A stretch of 64,000 nt of DNA from Leptoclinus maculatus. Its lineage: Eukaryota > Chordata > Actinopteri > Perciformes > Stichaeidae. The DNA is taken from NCBI GenBank assembly GCA_032191485.1, contig JAVDOI010000126.1:214501-278500 (forward strand). The letters are read 5' to 3'. This document shows, in pieces, positions 36,100 to 48,505 of the stretch (position 1 is its first letter; every line of letters starts with the position of its first letter). The notes beneath the pieces were generated by a model. That model worked only from the letters and a program-made list of their open reading frames with translations, searched no databases and was not told the origin of the DNA. The translations under genes and the position numbers were made by a program.

Positions 36100-36475
36100 T
36101 TCATGAAGTGACAACACTGAAAGGATTATAGTTGTATGATGAAAACATGAACTCCCAGATTGGACAACGCCGTGATAATGACCTGTCAATCACCGTGTAG
36201 CCCCGCCCTAAAGCATCCCCTGCTTTATGGTCTGTTTGACTCTAAATGGACCATCATTTACTAAATGAACATCATGCTGTATTGAAGAAGACTTGAAACT
36301 AGAGATTGAGACCATAAACTCATGTTTACAATGTTTACTGAGGTAATAAATCAAGAGAGAAGTAGAGTCATTTTCTCATAGACTTCTATACAACCAGAGG
36401 AGTCGCCCCCTGGTGGACACTAGAGAGAATGCAGCTTTAAGACATGAAGCTTTGGCTTCACTTTTCAGAAGGTTT
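36100..36475 (-). repeat. Dispersed family A, copy A7
   Basis: Reverse orientation. CACTGAAAGGATTATAGTTG, TTGGACAACGCCGTGATAAT, GACCTGTCAATCACCGTGTA, CCCCGCCCTAAAGCATCCCC, core, GTCGCCCCCTGGTGGACACT, GCAGCTTTAAGAC, TTTGGCTTCACTTTTCAG. Closest to A5 throughout. Confidence 0.9.
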
Positions 36476-37331
36476 CCTCCTGGAATCAGCTTCACCGATC
36501 ACATATTCCTCTGCAAAAAAACGTTGGCCGCGTTCATCTTTAAAGGCCTAAAAAGCCCATACTTGTCAAACCCTAACACACAACAAAGGCTTGATTGTTT
36601 CCTAGAAATCACTGCAGCTGACATGACATTAACAGTCACTCTAGCTCTTGTTAAAACAAAATAAAAAGGTCTTTTCAAAAAGCCACAAGTCTCTGGGGCC
36701 TGCGGGACCAGAGCAGGTTGTTCCTGGACGCTGTCCATGCCTCTCTCTCCATACAGCTGTGAAAACCTGCAGCAGCCTCACATCTGGCAGCATCAGCGAG
36801 CCGCTGCGACGTCAACCCGGTCTGAGGTCACCGCTGCTGTCACCGAGAGTCACCCACCACTCGGCCGTCAATCACAGTCCAGGTGCAGAGGGGAAGAAAA
36901 GTGTAAGCGAGTGTGTTGGTGGGTTTATGCACGGATGTGGTGGTGCTGTAAATATGACATTTGTTAAATTACGAACTCTAATTTAAACTCATCAAAAAGC
37001 AAATAATCCCCAGTACAGGCAGAAGTGAATCATAGTTCCGGGTTGTTTATTTAAACTTGTGTTACTGTGTAATGTTAATGTATAGTGTATATTTATCTCA
37101 CTGCACCAGGACTGTGCTGGTTGGTCACACCTGTGTTTGTGCCCTGGTTTTACCTTTGCGGTGGTTGAATTGATGTGGTTTATGGTTTATTTGTGTATGC
37201 AACATATGGAAAAAATAAAAGAGGAAAGCAACAATTTAGCATATAAATAGAAAGTAAGACATGTAGCAGTTAGTTGATGACAGACAGCTGAGCCCAGGGA
37301 CTGTTGGCGTTGTGTCTCGTGTGCATTTGAT
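36476..37331. other. No gene seen
   Basis: The plus frame 36648-36986 (112 codons) is not recognised; no supporting splice or motif evidence. Confidence 0.45.
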
Positions 37332-38717
37332 AGAACAGATGGTCCATAGAGGGCGCTAGGGCGCCGACCCCCCTTGAGCTACAAATAATAAAAAATAAAA
37401 TAAATAATAATAATAATAAACTATACAAATTGGCAATATTTGTGTTTTTGAAACATGGAATCACCCAGTAATATGTGTAAAATATGATATCTGCGGTAAA
37501 TATATGCTTTTCCTGCACGTCCTCTCTGCCTGTCTGCTCTTCCTCTCTGTGTGTGCACGTCTCAGCTGCTGGGGCGCTGGAGAAACTGCCCCAAAGAGGC
37601 GGGTCTATAAAGCAGTTTAGCCAATGATGCTTTAATGCTGACTAAAGATATAAATGAGTGACATACAATTTAGCCAATCAGCGTCCTCAAATAGATTCAG
37701 CTTGGGGCAGTTTTCGTTCTGCCCCAAGCTGCGCGTTCCCATTAGGACTAGTCTCTACAGGAGAGCACTGCTCCTCCAAGACCCGTTTGAGAGGAGAACT
37801 GAGAGGAGAAACTACTGAAAGAGCTGATCCCAGATCAGCCTGACCTCACAATCAGACAGCAGACTAGCGGGAAAGGGAAGCAGCACATGAAGCTTCTCTA
37901 CTAGCTGTACACCAGACAGGTTTGGCTAGCTGGATGACGTCATGCTAATAACTTATTTAGCTTTTTAAAACAACGGGGACAGAACCAGCATGGACAGTTA
38001 GGGAGTGAGGGACATGAAGCACCTGTCTGAGAAATGGATATATAGTTATATATAAATAATTATATATATGTGTGTGTGTGTGTGTTTTATATTATAGTGA
38101 ATATTATTGTATGATATATATATTATTATATTATACAGAATATTATATGATATATATATTATCCTTGCACTACTGTTCAGTTTGGTTAGTTTACCTAGTT
38201 GTTCATTTGATACCATTCTAATTCATTGTATATACTGTGCATTTTTATTTTTATTCTATTTTATCTTATTTTTTTATTTTTTTATTCTATTTTCAATTCA
38301 ATATCTGCTCTGCTATTTTATTGTACTGTATATATTGTGCATTTCCATACTTCATATCTTATTCTACTCTGTAACTTGCTGCTGCTACAAACAAATTTCC
38401 CCCTGGGGATAAATAAAGTTTATATCTATCTGTCTATCTATCATTATTATATTATACAGAATATTATTATATGATATATATATTATATTATACTGAATTC
38501 CCTGTGAGGGTGACATTAATAAGATGTCCTGACGTGTTTGTCAAAGTGTTATTTACTGCTTTTTTTCATGTTGGAATAAAGGTTAAATATTTAACTGCAA
38601 AGTAGTAATACGTGTTTGATACCTTAATTTGTTTGCATTAAATCATTCTGGGATGTTTGCTGAAATTGATTGGATGTGGCACAGCCCTACCTAGAACATG
38701 TTCCACCAGCTCCACTG
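37332..38717 (+). mobile_element. hAT element copy 1 (decayed ends, nested LINE)
   Basis: Direct repeat of the element at 44815-46033, near-identical by eye over the body: GGTCCATAGAGGGCGCTAGG, AGCTGCTGGGGCGCTGG, AACTGCCCCAAAGAGGCGGG, a hairpin at 37699-37730, AACAACGGGGACAGAACC, and an AT-rich part. The left terminus is eroded; the right reads CCACCAGCTCCACTG. The flanks CATTTGAT/CATTTAAA could be a decayed 8-bp target duplication. A LINE inserted at 38163. No transposase. Confidence 0.85.
38163..38442 (+). mobile_element. LINE 3' end nested in hAT copy 1
   Basis: About 280 bp absent from the other hAT copy at the matching point in the AT-rich region. It ends TTTCCCCCTGGGGATAAATA, AAGTTTATATCTATC and a (CTAT)n tail, a typical LINE 3' terminus. 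5'-truncated, with no ORF. The empty site in copy 2 proves the insertion boundaries to within a few bases. Confidence 0.8.
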
Positions 38718-38959
38718 CATTTAAACCAGATGTTGAATCAGAAAACTAATCAAATATAAACTAGAGTTTATTCTGTGATCTGTCTTCACTGTTTACATGT
38801 TGAAAACAATCTCATCAGTCCGATCGGCTGCAGCGTCCAATCACATCACAGATGAACAATGAGGGGGCGTGTCGGCCGTTAAAACACTTCCTGGAAGTCT
38901 GTTCTCATGGCTCCTCCCTCCTCGATCCTCAGAGCTACATTAGAGCTTTGGGACGGCCG

Positions 38960-39690
38960 TCAATATGGCGGCGCAGAACACCGGCGCAGAACACCGGTTC
39001 GAGGAGCGAGGAAATGACAATTAAGAGACTTGAGAAGTACTGGTACCAGTACTCTTATTTGTCATTTGCTCGATTCCGGTTGAACCGGCTAACCGGAAGT
39101 TGAAGGTTCAACCGGTTTCAACTTCCGGTTCAAGCGAGGATCGCTTCCGGTCGAACCGACGGTGGACGGACCGGTGGCTGAACCGACGGCTGACGGACCT
39201 GGGGCCGGGCCCGCGGCTGTGGTGGCGGATTGCGGTACTGCAGGTGCAGCGGCTGGTGGTAAAGACAAAGAGGAGGAAGAGCAGAGCCAAGCGGAGGAGC
39301 AACAGGCTGATGTTCCAGAGAACAGCAGCTCTCAGACTGGACAACCTCAGCCAGCAGACCCCGTGGAGGAAGCAGCCTCCACCAGTGTGGACCCAGTGTG
39401 TTTAACAGTCAGCTGTCAGGTGGAGAGGACATGGAGTCTGTGAGTGGAACCCCCAGCAAAGATATAGATCTGTACTTACTGGAAAAAATAGACACTTTTC
39501 TTGATAAAACATTCAAAAAGAAATCTGTAAAAGTAAGCGATCACTTCTATGACATCCCGAAATTCATAAGATCAGTCAACTTTCATATGAAAGGGGTCGG
39601 CGTTGACGTTCTGGATGAGAAGAAGTGTTTCCGCCTTAAAATATATATATCACTGCTCTTAAAAAAACACAGAAAATAAAAATTGTTAAA
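38960..39690 (+). mobile_element. Tx1-like LINE 5' region and ORF1 (frameshifted)
   Basis: Starts near CAATATGGCGGC (38961-38972), a YY1-type site as found at LINE 5' ends, followed by a duplicated GCGCAGAACACCG. Then comes a stretch of CCGGTT/AACCGG palindromes and an acidic, Gln/Ser-rich frame (39162-39443: KDKEEEEQSQAEEQQADVPE). A second frame (39398-39679) reads IDTFLDKTFKKKSVKVSDHF, YDIPKFIRSV and LDEKKCFRL. The pattern FLDxTxxKxVxVxDxFxDxxKFIxSV is one I associate with ORF1 of Tx1-clade LINEs. The frame shifts at about 39400-39440 and the ORF ends with a Lys-rich stop at 39679. Confidence 0.5.
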
Positions 39691-39929
39691 AAGATTAAAA
39701 GATAACTGATCATGTACCTCACAGTGTTTGTCTCTCTGGAGGTTCTCTGAGTCTCAGACTGGTGTTGGTGTTTAGTTCGGGTTGAGGTTCTGTTTGGACC
39801 GATGACTGAAGTAAAAGGCTGATTGTTCATGTGTGAGATGTTGGTGTGTTTCTGTGGGTGGAGGAGTTGTTATGTATTTATTTGAATTGATGACGTGATC
39901 TGTGATCAATGAAAGGAATTTAAAAACCA

Positions 39930-40664
39930 AAACCTCTCCTCTCCTCTCATCTCTCCTCTCCTCTCCTCTTCCTGTAGTTCAGTCCTAGTGTCTCCTCTCC
40001 TCTCCTCTCCTCTCTCCTCTCCTCTCCTCTTCCTGTAGTTCAGTCCTAGTGTCTCCTCTCCTCTCCTCTCCTCTCCTCTCTCCTCTCCTCTCCTCTTCCT
40101 GTAGTTCAGTCCTAGTGTCTCCTCTCCTCCTCTCCTCTCCTCTTCCTGTAGTTCAGTCCTAGTGTCTCCTCTCCTCTCCTCTCTCCTCTCCTCTCCTCTT
40201 CCTGTAGTTCAGTCCTAGTGTCTCCTCTCCTCCTCTCCTCTCCTCTCCTCTTCCTGTAGTTCAGTCCTAGTGTCTCCTCTCCTCTCCTCTCCTCCTCTCC
40301 TCTCCTCTCCTCTCCTCTCCTCTCCTCTCTCCTCTCCTCTCCTCTTCCTGTAGTTCAGTCCTAGTGTCTCCTCTCCTCTCCTCTCCTCTCTCCTCTCCTC
40401 TCCTCTTCCTGTAGTTCAGTCCTAGTGTCTCCTCTCCTCTCCTCCTCTCCTCTCCTCTTCCTGTAGTTCAGTCCTAGTGTCTCCTCTCCTCTCCTCCTCT
40501 CCTCTCCTCTCCTCTTCCTGTAGTTCAGTCCTAGTGTCTCCTCTCCTCTCCTCTCCTCTCTCCTCTCCTCTTCCTGTAGTTCAGTCCTAGTGTCTCCTCT
40601 CCTCTCCTCCTCTCCTCTCCTCCTCTCCTCTCCTCTCCCTGTAGTTCATAGTGTCTCCTCTCTT
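39930..40664 (+). repeat. Composite CCTCT / TGTAGTTCAGTCCTAGTGTC array, copy 1 (12 units)
   Basis: CTCTCCTCTCC tracts of varying length separated by twelve copies of the spacer CTGTAGTTCAGTCCTAGTGTC, the last shortened to CTGTAGTTCATAGTGTC at about 40638. Same architecture, in reverse, at 58076-58500. Confidence 0.95.
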
Positions 40665-40985
40665 CTTGTGACATGACTGTTGGTCTGAGATGAATCCATA
40701 ATGACGTCATAGTTTCACACTTTAATGTTTTTAATCATGTTAAAGTGAACTCTTTATTTGTGGCACATTTTTTAAATGAGACTAAAATGTCTTTGATGAA
40801 ATATCACTTTGTTTCGGTTTCTTTTTCTGACGAAAGCGTTACACATGATGTGTTCAAGGACCGTTTTCTGGCCTTGATAAACGGTGTAGTTTTGGCGATT
40901 GTCCAAAGGAAACGTGCTTTTCCACCCTGGCGGCCGGTTCTGGGGTATTCATGTAAGGATGTACCGTTAAGGTTCACACAGTTTC
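40665..40985 (+). repeat. Diverged element copy 1, flank shared with 57830-58075
   Basis: GTTGGTCTGAGATGAATCCA, TAATGACGTCATAGTTTCAC, AAGTGAACTCTTTATT and GATAAACGGTGTAGTTTTGG are all found reverse-complemented at 57830-58060. The 85-codon frame here is not conserved in the other copy, which argues against coding. Confidence 0.75.
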
Positions 40986-41479
40986 AGCACAAAACACCCT
41001 AAATAAACCCACCGTACACTACCGGTCCAGAACCAAGAGGCTGTTAGCAACTCACGTGTCACATAGCTGAGCATCTCACACCTAAAGAGAAGGAAGTGGT
41101 GTCAGTGAACACAAAGCTAAAAGGAAGAATGAATGGAAGCACAGTTCCAATAAAGAGCTTCCCATCCGGAAGAAAACACGGTCGTGAGACTCGGGATGAA
41201 CGACGCCCCACAATCGGACCACATGTTCTGGTTGATTCCGGCTGCTGACACTGCCATCATTGGGCCATTATCTAAAACAACCCGGCCCAGCTTCGCCTCC
41301 ACGTCCGGTTGCCGACTCGGCTGAGACTCCGGATGAATGACGCCCGATCCGGCAGCAGACAAAACAAAAAGACATTATAAAAGTTATTGCACATCATTGT
41401 TGACACCAATCGCTACAATGACTGTGGTGAATTTACATTAAAGAATGAACTGGATTCACCTTCTAGTTCTGCACCTCTG

Positions 41480-41480
<1 letters not shown>
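40986..41480. other. No gene seen; imperfect 136-bp spaced duplication
   Basis: GTGAGACTCGGGATGAACGA (41183) and CTGAGACTCCGGATGAATGA (41319), each followed by CGCCC, form a partial duplication rich in TCCGG. Nothing coding recognised. Confidence 0.5.
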
Positions 41481-41536
<56 letters not shown>

Positions 41537-41584
41537 TGTGTGTGTGTGTGAGAGAATGAGAGATGGGGGAGAGAGAGAGAGAAG
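41481..41584. repeat. (TG)n plus (AG)n compound microsatellite
   Basis: TG tract to 41550 with one A interruption, then an AG-rich tail. Confidence 1.
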
Positions 41585-42909
41585 GAAATCTCCCCTCCAG
41601 GCCAGACCCACCACATTAGTTAGTAACCACACAGCATGTTGGCCAACACTAACAGCTGCAACGCCTCGGTGACTTTAATGCTCAGTTACACACCAGCGTC
41701 CAACCACCACGCCCAAAGCCAGAGCAACCCAAAATCCCCTCACTCCACCTCTCTCGCTCTGCATCTTGCATTCATTCTCAATCTGCACATGAGGCTCCAG
41801 GTAACGCAACACTAACAAGACCCACATGGATCACGGATGGATTGCTCGTTTTTTTTTTGAAGTTGCATTGTCGCTAACGGCGTCATCCACATCCATCCTG
41901 ACCGGCTCTCCAAAGAGAGACGCAAACGCTTTTGCACGCTTCTCTTTTGGTGAAGTCAGTTATGTCATAACGTCGTCTCCAACATGTTGGGAGCTGAGCA
42001 AGAGCACATGTTCTGCATTAGCATCTGGGCTAGCTAGCGCTCCCAGTGGGAGGAAACCTGCGCTGTTTTCGAAGGTCCACATGGCCGTAGGACGTACAGG
42101 GGATCTGTTGTTACATTTTAATAATATACTTCCCGTATATGTGGCCGAGCTTTTATGATTAGTGTTATGTAACTAAAGAGATGATACACATGTAATCGGA
42201 TGGTGATCACTGCAGCGTGAAGTGAGCACAGTGTAGCTCCAGGCTCGTTATTACTGTACATAAGATGCTGTCCTTATGTACAGATGCGGTTGCATAACGC
42301 TTACATCCTCCTCTCCCACCCTTGGGACGCTTCGCTGTCATTGTAAGACATTTCTCGGCACTCTGGGCCGATGTATTGACCAGAATCGATGGTGACAATC
42401 AAGTCAAACAGAAGAGGAATGTTAATCTCATGAGAGAAATACTACAATGACCAATCAGATAATCGGACTAATAGGGGGGGCAGGGAAGTGCTGCCCCGCA
42501 TTAGCCCCTCGGTCTGAGCATGAACAAACGCACAACTGTTTGGAGACGTTACCATCAAAATCATATGCCTCCTCTGTTCCTCCTCTGGCTTGTTGTCATG
42601 TGGCTGCAGCCCAAGCAGAGCATGAAGCCAAGAACCAGGAACTCTACCTTGAACAGTATCTCTATGAATAATTCTCAGAAACAGGAATTATGAATATTCA
42701 CTCTCGGCTACGTCACGCGATGTGTGTTGAGCTGCAGAACCACTGAAGCGCTAACGTCTTCCAAATGTGCCGTGACACACGGGAAGATGACATCATGGAC
42801 GCATTAACCGTTTTTTGGAAAGTCCCTCTGTATTCTGGAGACCTGTGAGAGCAGCGATCACAACCTACAGCTGACCAGCCACACAGGCATGTTCCCACCG
42901 ATCACGATC
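41585..42909. other. No gene supported
   Basis: Plus frames 41826-42158 (110 codons) and 42447-42671 have no recognised domain. Anonymous. Confidence 0.45.
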
Positions 42910-42979
42910 TGTGTGTGTGTGTTTTCATACGTGTGTGTGTGTGAATACCTACATATGTGTGTGTGTGTGTGTGTGTGTC
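42910..42979. repeat. Interrupted (GT)n microsatellite
   Basis: Three GT tracts separated by TTTCATAC and AATACCTACATAT. Confidence 0.95.
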
Positions 42980-44814
42980 TTCCCACCAAGCGGTCCCAGA
43001 GTCTGCAACAGGTGCAGCTGATTAACTAATCCCCCTCTCTCTCTAAGAGGAATTTTGCAAGAGGAAAAAACTCCTCTCCCGGTGGGAACATTTGCTTTTT
43101 CATCCATTTGGCTCCGGTCCAGGTGGAATAGAGAGATCTCAGCTGCTCTCTGGATCCACGCTCCTCATCCGTCAGCCTCCTCGACTCCGGGGCAACAAAG
43201 CTGGAGTCCAGTTGGTTTATGTGCAGCCGTCATTCTGAGGATATTACAGCGTTTCAATGAGCACTACAACGTATTCCAACAGCCAGTGATTTATGCTGCT
43301 TTAGTAGCAATACTAGTGCTTATATTTGCAGAGGGTTTGTGCAATAAAATAATCCAGAAATGACATTTGATTTTGAGATCCAGTGTTAATTTAGAGTGTT
43401 GCGATCACATTGCATGCTTAGATATTGTAAGAAGAACTATTTTGTCCAGGGCCGTTGCCTAAAGTCAGCTGATCAGGACGAAGTGAGAGGAATCTCTTTT
43501 AGATGCAGTGGAATGTAACGTTCATCCTGTTGTCATGCACAGAGCAGTGTTCCCGCAGCAGAAATCAATCAACAATGGATTCATTAAATGTGAAAATTCC
43601 TGCAGGATATCACACACAAAGAAAACAAAAGGTGAGGCGCTACAGATGGGAGTTAATGACTTAGCTGATAACCGTGGGCCTCGGAGTGAACAGACAAGCA
43701 GAGTGCACCAACATACAAACGACTGTCAGATGAACTACAGCACTGTCTTTCATCAACGGGGATGTGAGTCGGAGTGTTTTCCTCCTCCAGCTCCTCTTCT
43801 CTTCTTCTCTTGTCATAATAAGACCTCTCCTTGTTCCTTCCTCCCACTACTTCCTGCCCCTACTTCTTCCTCCCTGGTCCTTGTTACCTGAGTCCAGCTG
43901 TTGCTCGACAACATTCCCTCCATGAATGTTCTTGTGATTACAACGCTCCACGGTGATTAGCTTTAGCAACGCACACAAGGAAAGATAAAGTGTTCCTACT
44001 GGCAACATACCCAGTGTTGATATGTGCAAGAACCCCCATCCACTGATCCGCATCGGTTTGGCTGAGTCAGTATCAGCTGTTTCTTGTTGTAAGTGCCACA
44101 TATAGGAAAGCGTGTCGTCGGCATATTGTTGTCAGTCCAAAAGTAAAACCTTGATATGCTTGATGCATAACAGCAACAAACTTTTTGGGCTCAGTACCAA
44201 GTTAAATAAGAGCAGGCTGCAGCTTTATTGATTCATGATTCAAGATGAAAACCGACCCAATCATGTTCCCATCACGTCATAACTCAAACAATGTGTTCTT
44301 TGTCTTGCGGTTGTTTTTATACTACATTACATTTCTTATTAGATATGTTCGTCTGTATTTCCTGCCCAGGGACGACGTTTGTAAATTAGCTTATAGCTAA
44401 CTGTGGTACGGCTAAGAAGCTGTGGACTGTCCCTGTCAAATAAATCAAATACATAGATAAACACACACGATGGCAGAGATTAAAGGTAGTTTTACAGATG
44501 CATTAACAGACAGACACGACCCTGACATATGTAGCGTTCAAGCTCTCGTGAAACAGTAACTTGTGTTGGGAATGGTCCTAGAGTCCTCTTAAGCTTGTGG
44601 AAAACAAGGTGCTCAGAATTAGTAGCTACACCAGTTATTTCAATGTGTCGGAGATATATTCCATGAACATTTGGGTAAATATGAGCATTGGATCGGACAG
44701 AGATCGATGGTAAAGGAATCAGTTTGGCTAATTTAAAAAAGGTACCATGCACTGCAAAAGTGATCAAACGAGCTGATTTAGGCGGTTTATCTTACTACGA
44801 ACAAGTATATTAAC
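42980..44814. other. No gene supported
   Basis: Plus frame 43055-43363 (102 codons) ends in a hydrophobic stretch VIYAALVAILVLIFAEG, but nothing identifies it. Plus frame 43508-43891 is also unrecognised. An isolated QYADDTLSY on the minus strand at 44102-44129 lacks other RT motifs. Confidence 0.45.
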
Positions 44815-45575
44815 CAGTGGCGGCTGGTCCATAGAGGGCGCTAGGGCGCCGCCCCCCCTAGAGCTACAAAAAATAAAAATAAAAATAAAAATAAAAATAA
44901 AATTTAAAATAAAAATAAACTATACAAATTGTCAATATTTGTGTTTTGGAAACATGGAATCACCCAGTAATATGTGTAAAATATGATATCTGCGGTAAAT
45001 ATATGCTTTTCCTGCTTGTCCTCTCTGCCTGTCTGCTCTTCCTCTCTGTGTGTGCACGTCTCAGCTGCTGGGGCGCTGGAAAAACTGCCCCAAAGAGGCG
45101 GGTCTATAAAGCGGTTTAGCCAATGCTGAGTAAAGATATAAATGAGTGACATACAATTCAGCCAATCAGCGTCCTCAAATAGATTCAGCTTGGGGCAGTT
45201 TTTTTCCTGCCCCAAGCTGCGCGTTCTCGTCAGGAGAAGTCTCTACAGGAGAGCGCCAGTGTGAGCACTACTCCTCCAAGACCCGTTTGAGAGGAGAACT
45301 GAGAGGAGAAACTACTGAAAGAGCTGATCCCAGATCAGCCTGACCTCACAATCAGACAGCAGACTAGCAGGAAAGAGAAGCAGTACATGAAGCTTCTCTA
45401 CTAGCTGTACACCAGACAGGTTTGACTAGCTGGATGACGTCATGATAATAACTTATTTATCTTTTTAAAACAACGGGGACAGAACCAGCATGGACAGTTA
45501 GGGAGTGAGGGACATGAAGCACCTGTCTGAGAAATGGATATATGGATATATAGTTATATATATATATATATATAT

Positions 45576-45648
<73 letters not shown>

Positions 45649-46033
45649 ATATTATAGTGAATATTATTATATGACATATATATTATTATATTATACAGAA
45701 TATTATATGATATATATATTATTATATTATACAGAATATTATATGATATATATATATATTATTATATTATACAGAATATTATTATATGATATATATATTA
45801 TATTATACTGAACTCCCTGTGAGGGTGACTAAAATAAGATGTCCTGACGTGTTTGTGAAAGTGTTATTTACTGCTTTTTTTCGTGTTGGAATAAATGTTA
45901 AATATTTAACTGCAAAGTAGTAATGCGCGTTTGATACCTTAATTTGTTTGCATTAAATCATTCTGGGATGTTTGCTGAAATTGATTGGATGTGCCACAGC
46001 CCTACCAAGAACATTTTCCACCAGCCGCCACTG
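44815..46033 (+). mobile_element. hAT element copy 2, complete with perfect 8-bp target duplication
   Basis: The terminal inverted repeats CAGTGGCGGCTGGT (left) and ACCAGCCGCCACTG (right) are exact. They are flanked by ATATTAAC at 44807-44814 and again at 46034-46041, the 8-bp duplication of hAT transposons. The 1219-bp body has no transposase and contains a 12-bp-arm hairpin (AGCTTGGGGCAG / CTGCCCCAAGCT, 45188-45220), and (TA)n/(TG)n tracts at 45543-45645. Direct repeat of 37332-38717. Confidence 0.92.
45543..45645. repeat. (TA)n-(TG)n compound microsatellite in hAT copy 2
   Basis: Expanded relative to the matching site at about 38040-38085 in copy 1. Confidence 0.95.
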
Positions 46034-46041
46034 ATATTAAC

Positions 46042-48505
46042 GCTTGCTTGCTAAAAAGCGATGCTGAACCAGTGAATTCAGTTCAGTGAATTTAAAAGAA
46101 GAAGCGTAAATTATGCAAAAGAAGCACCAGATAAAGTCTCAGTCATTCAAATATCTTATCAAATCAAATCAAGTGGATTTGCGGTGTGGTGAAAGACCTT
46201 ACACTCATCCAGTTTATTTATTGTTTGAACTTGTGTGACCAAGTTAGCTGTCATGAGACAACATGATCTCACAGAAAGAAGTGAACGTGGAGGTTGTGCC
46301 TAACCACAGACAACTATTCAGGTTCAGGCCACAGAACTCCTTTGATAGGAAACAAAAGATCATGGTTTGGGTTCAAATAACTCAATGTTGACTCACACAA
46401 GACACAAACACCGGAGTCCTGGGTGAAAGTCCTGTGTTTGACCTCAAGAAGTCATTTCACATCATGTTTGTGTGATCGGGTTGTCACGAGCGTCTAGTTC
46501 CAGCTGCGACTCCATGTGAACGGTTGGTGTATAGTTAGTTATACACAGTTAGTTATATACAGTTATACACTGGTTGGTGTATAGTTAGCAGACAGCTGAG
46601 GTCACAGTCCTCCCCGTTTCCATCCTGACATGTGAGAGAGATCCTGAGCTACTCGCCTCTTTCACAACATTTCCTCCAAACAGGTATTTGTTGTCAGTGA
46701 GGTGTACTGACGGATCTTGTCATGAGGTTTTAGCTCCGAGTGGTTTTTTTGGGTCTCACCAGTGTTTCCACCTTTCAGCAGAACTCACACAACTGCTCAG
46801 ATGAGTGATGAAATGATCTGTAAGTCCACATGGATGCCTGTAAAGCTAAAGACACACGTGGCATTGTTACGACCAGTGTCTCTGTCTCTACCTGTTGCAA
46901 AGACGACACTGTTTCTGTCTCATGTTGGCATGAAGCTTCTAGTCAAAGCACGAAGATGTTTTGTCCACTAAACAAGCATTGTGTGACCTATTTGCCTGAA
47001 TCAGTGTCACCTTTCCAATGTTTTTGTAAAGGAAAAATGTTGTCAAATATGAAAACAGGAGGATGTATTGTATGTAAAAACCATCCTTCAATCATTCATC
47101 TGCTTTTGTGCTTGAATGACAAAGAGTAGCTTGGCTTTCTCTCGCCGGACACATGTTACAAATATTAAGTGAGAGAACTCTGATTGTTTTCCATATCTTA
47201 AGTTAACTTCTTTTCCATCACTGAGAGAGATTTTGACTTGGATGCCAGGATCAACATAACCCACTTTATTTACTAATTTAACTGCCTGTCAATCAAACAG
47301 ATGAATCTTCTAAGGCCAAGGAATGATTGTTTCAATAGCTGTGTTTCCATTCACGTATTTGTTCTACATCAACATCTTTTACACTTGCTTAAGGTGTTTG
47401 TTTTCTGCTGTCGGTCTTCTCTGATACTCCCGTAACGATCCGTACATGCTGCTTTAACTGGTCCGGTGCATGAATGCAACTCTGAACAGAGAAGAGAAAG
47501 AAGAGCTTTAAAGAAACCTTTCACACATTACACACCTAGAAGTCTGTTATTAACTCCTAAAGCTTTCAGTGCTGGTCTTATCTGTTTCATGGTCATTACA
47601 CTAGTGATCTAGTGATACTGAAAGGTCATCAATGTATTCGTGACCTCTGAGGTCAGCAGGTGATGTTATCTGACGTTAGATGACTTTACGACGGCAATTC
47701 GAGGAAGAACAAGACCCTAAACCGAAGGGTTAGTGGTCAGAGGACAGGACGTGAGTAACAAAAACATTAACAAACACTAGATTCTGACAGCTGATAACAG
47801 CAGTACACCTTTTGAATCAGCTCAATTGTTTTGTTCTTGTTCTTGACATCGATACTACTACTACTCTTACTCGTGAACCTCTACATCGACTCCAGATGAG
47901 AAAATCAGTCATTTCAAGGGTAATAAATACTGCTGACGGACATCAACCCACGTCCCGGCTAGATGTGCCAAAGAAGATGAGAAAACACTCAGTGATGCAT
48001 TAAACATTTGAAGGAGACGCCCACATGAACCTGCAGCATCACCTTGTGATCGATGGCAGGTTTGAAGCTGTTTATTGCCGACCTCTGCAGATCGGTTCAG
48101 TGGTCGTGACCTGAACTCGGTTCTTCTTCTGTTTGTTCTAAACTAACCGGAGGAAACGTAAGTCACACGAACGTGTTGTGAACGTCCAGGAAGTCGGGTC
48201 ATTAATGTGTGAAAGCAATCACCGATAGATATCAAGTCAAAAGAAAAGGCATGAGATATCAGCACTGCATCACATAATGTCGTCTGTGTCAACCTGTGTT
48301 TCCTGTTGAGAAAAAACCTAGAAAATCATGGGTTCAACAGATGCACCATAAAAACCTGTTCCAAAAGAAATGTGTGCTGGATCCACTAGCACCTTCTGTC
48401 TAAAGGAGGAATCAGGAGAGGCTGTGTAGGGTTAGGGAAGTCAAATATACAGAGAGACAAGCAGAGTGCCAAGAACAGAGCTGGACGGATGTACGCTGAG
48501 ATAAT
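46042..48505. other. No gene seen
   Basis: Anonymous. GTTGGTGTATAGTTAG is repeated with mirrored TATACACAGTTAG between 46523 and 46588. Confidence 0.5.

Noticed and set aside
38963..39025. ATGGCGGCGCAGAAC as a first coding exon start
   Set aside because: The frame stops after about 19 codons and continues into a LINE-like region; the YY1-type LINE 5' end explains it better.
43055..43363. 102-codon plus frame with a hydrophobic C-terminal helix
   Set aside because: No known family, no upstream signal, composition like the surroundings.
44102..44129. QYADDTLSY on the minus strand, the reverse transcriptase active-site word
   Set aside because: No GVPQGS-type or C-terminal motif is found at the right distance in the same direction; a chance match is likely.
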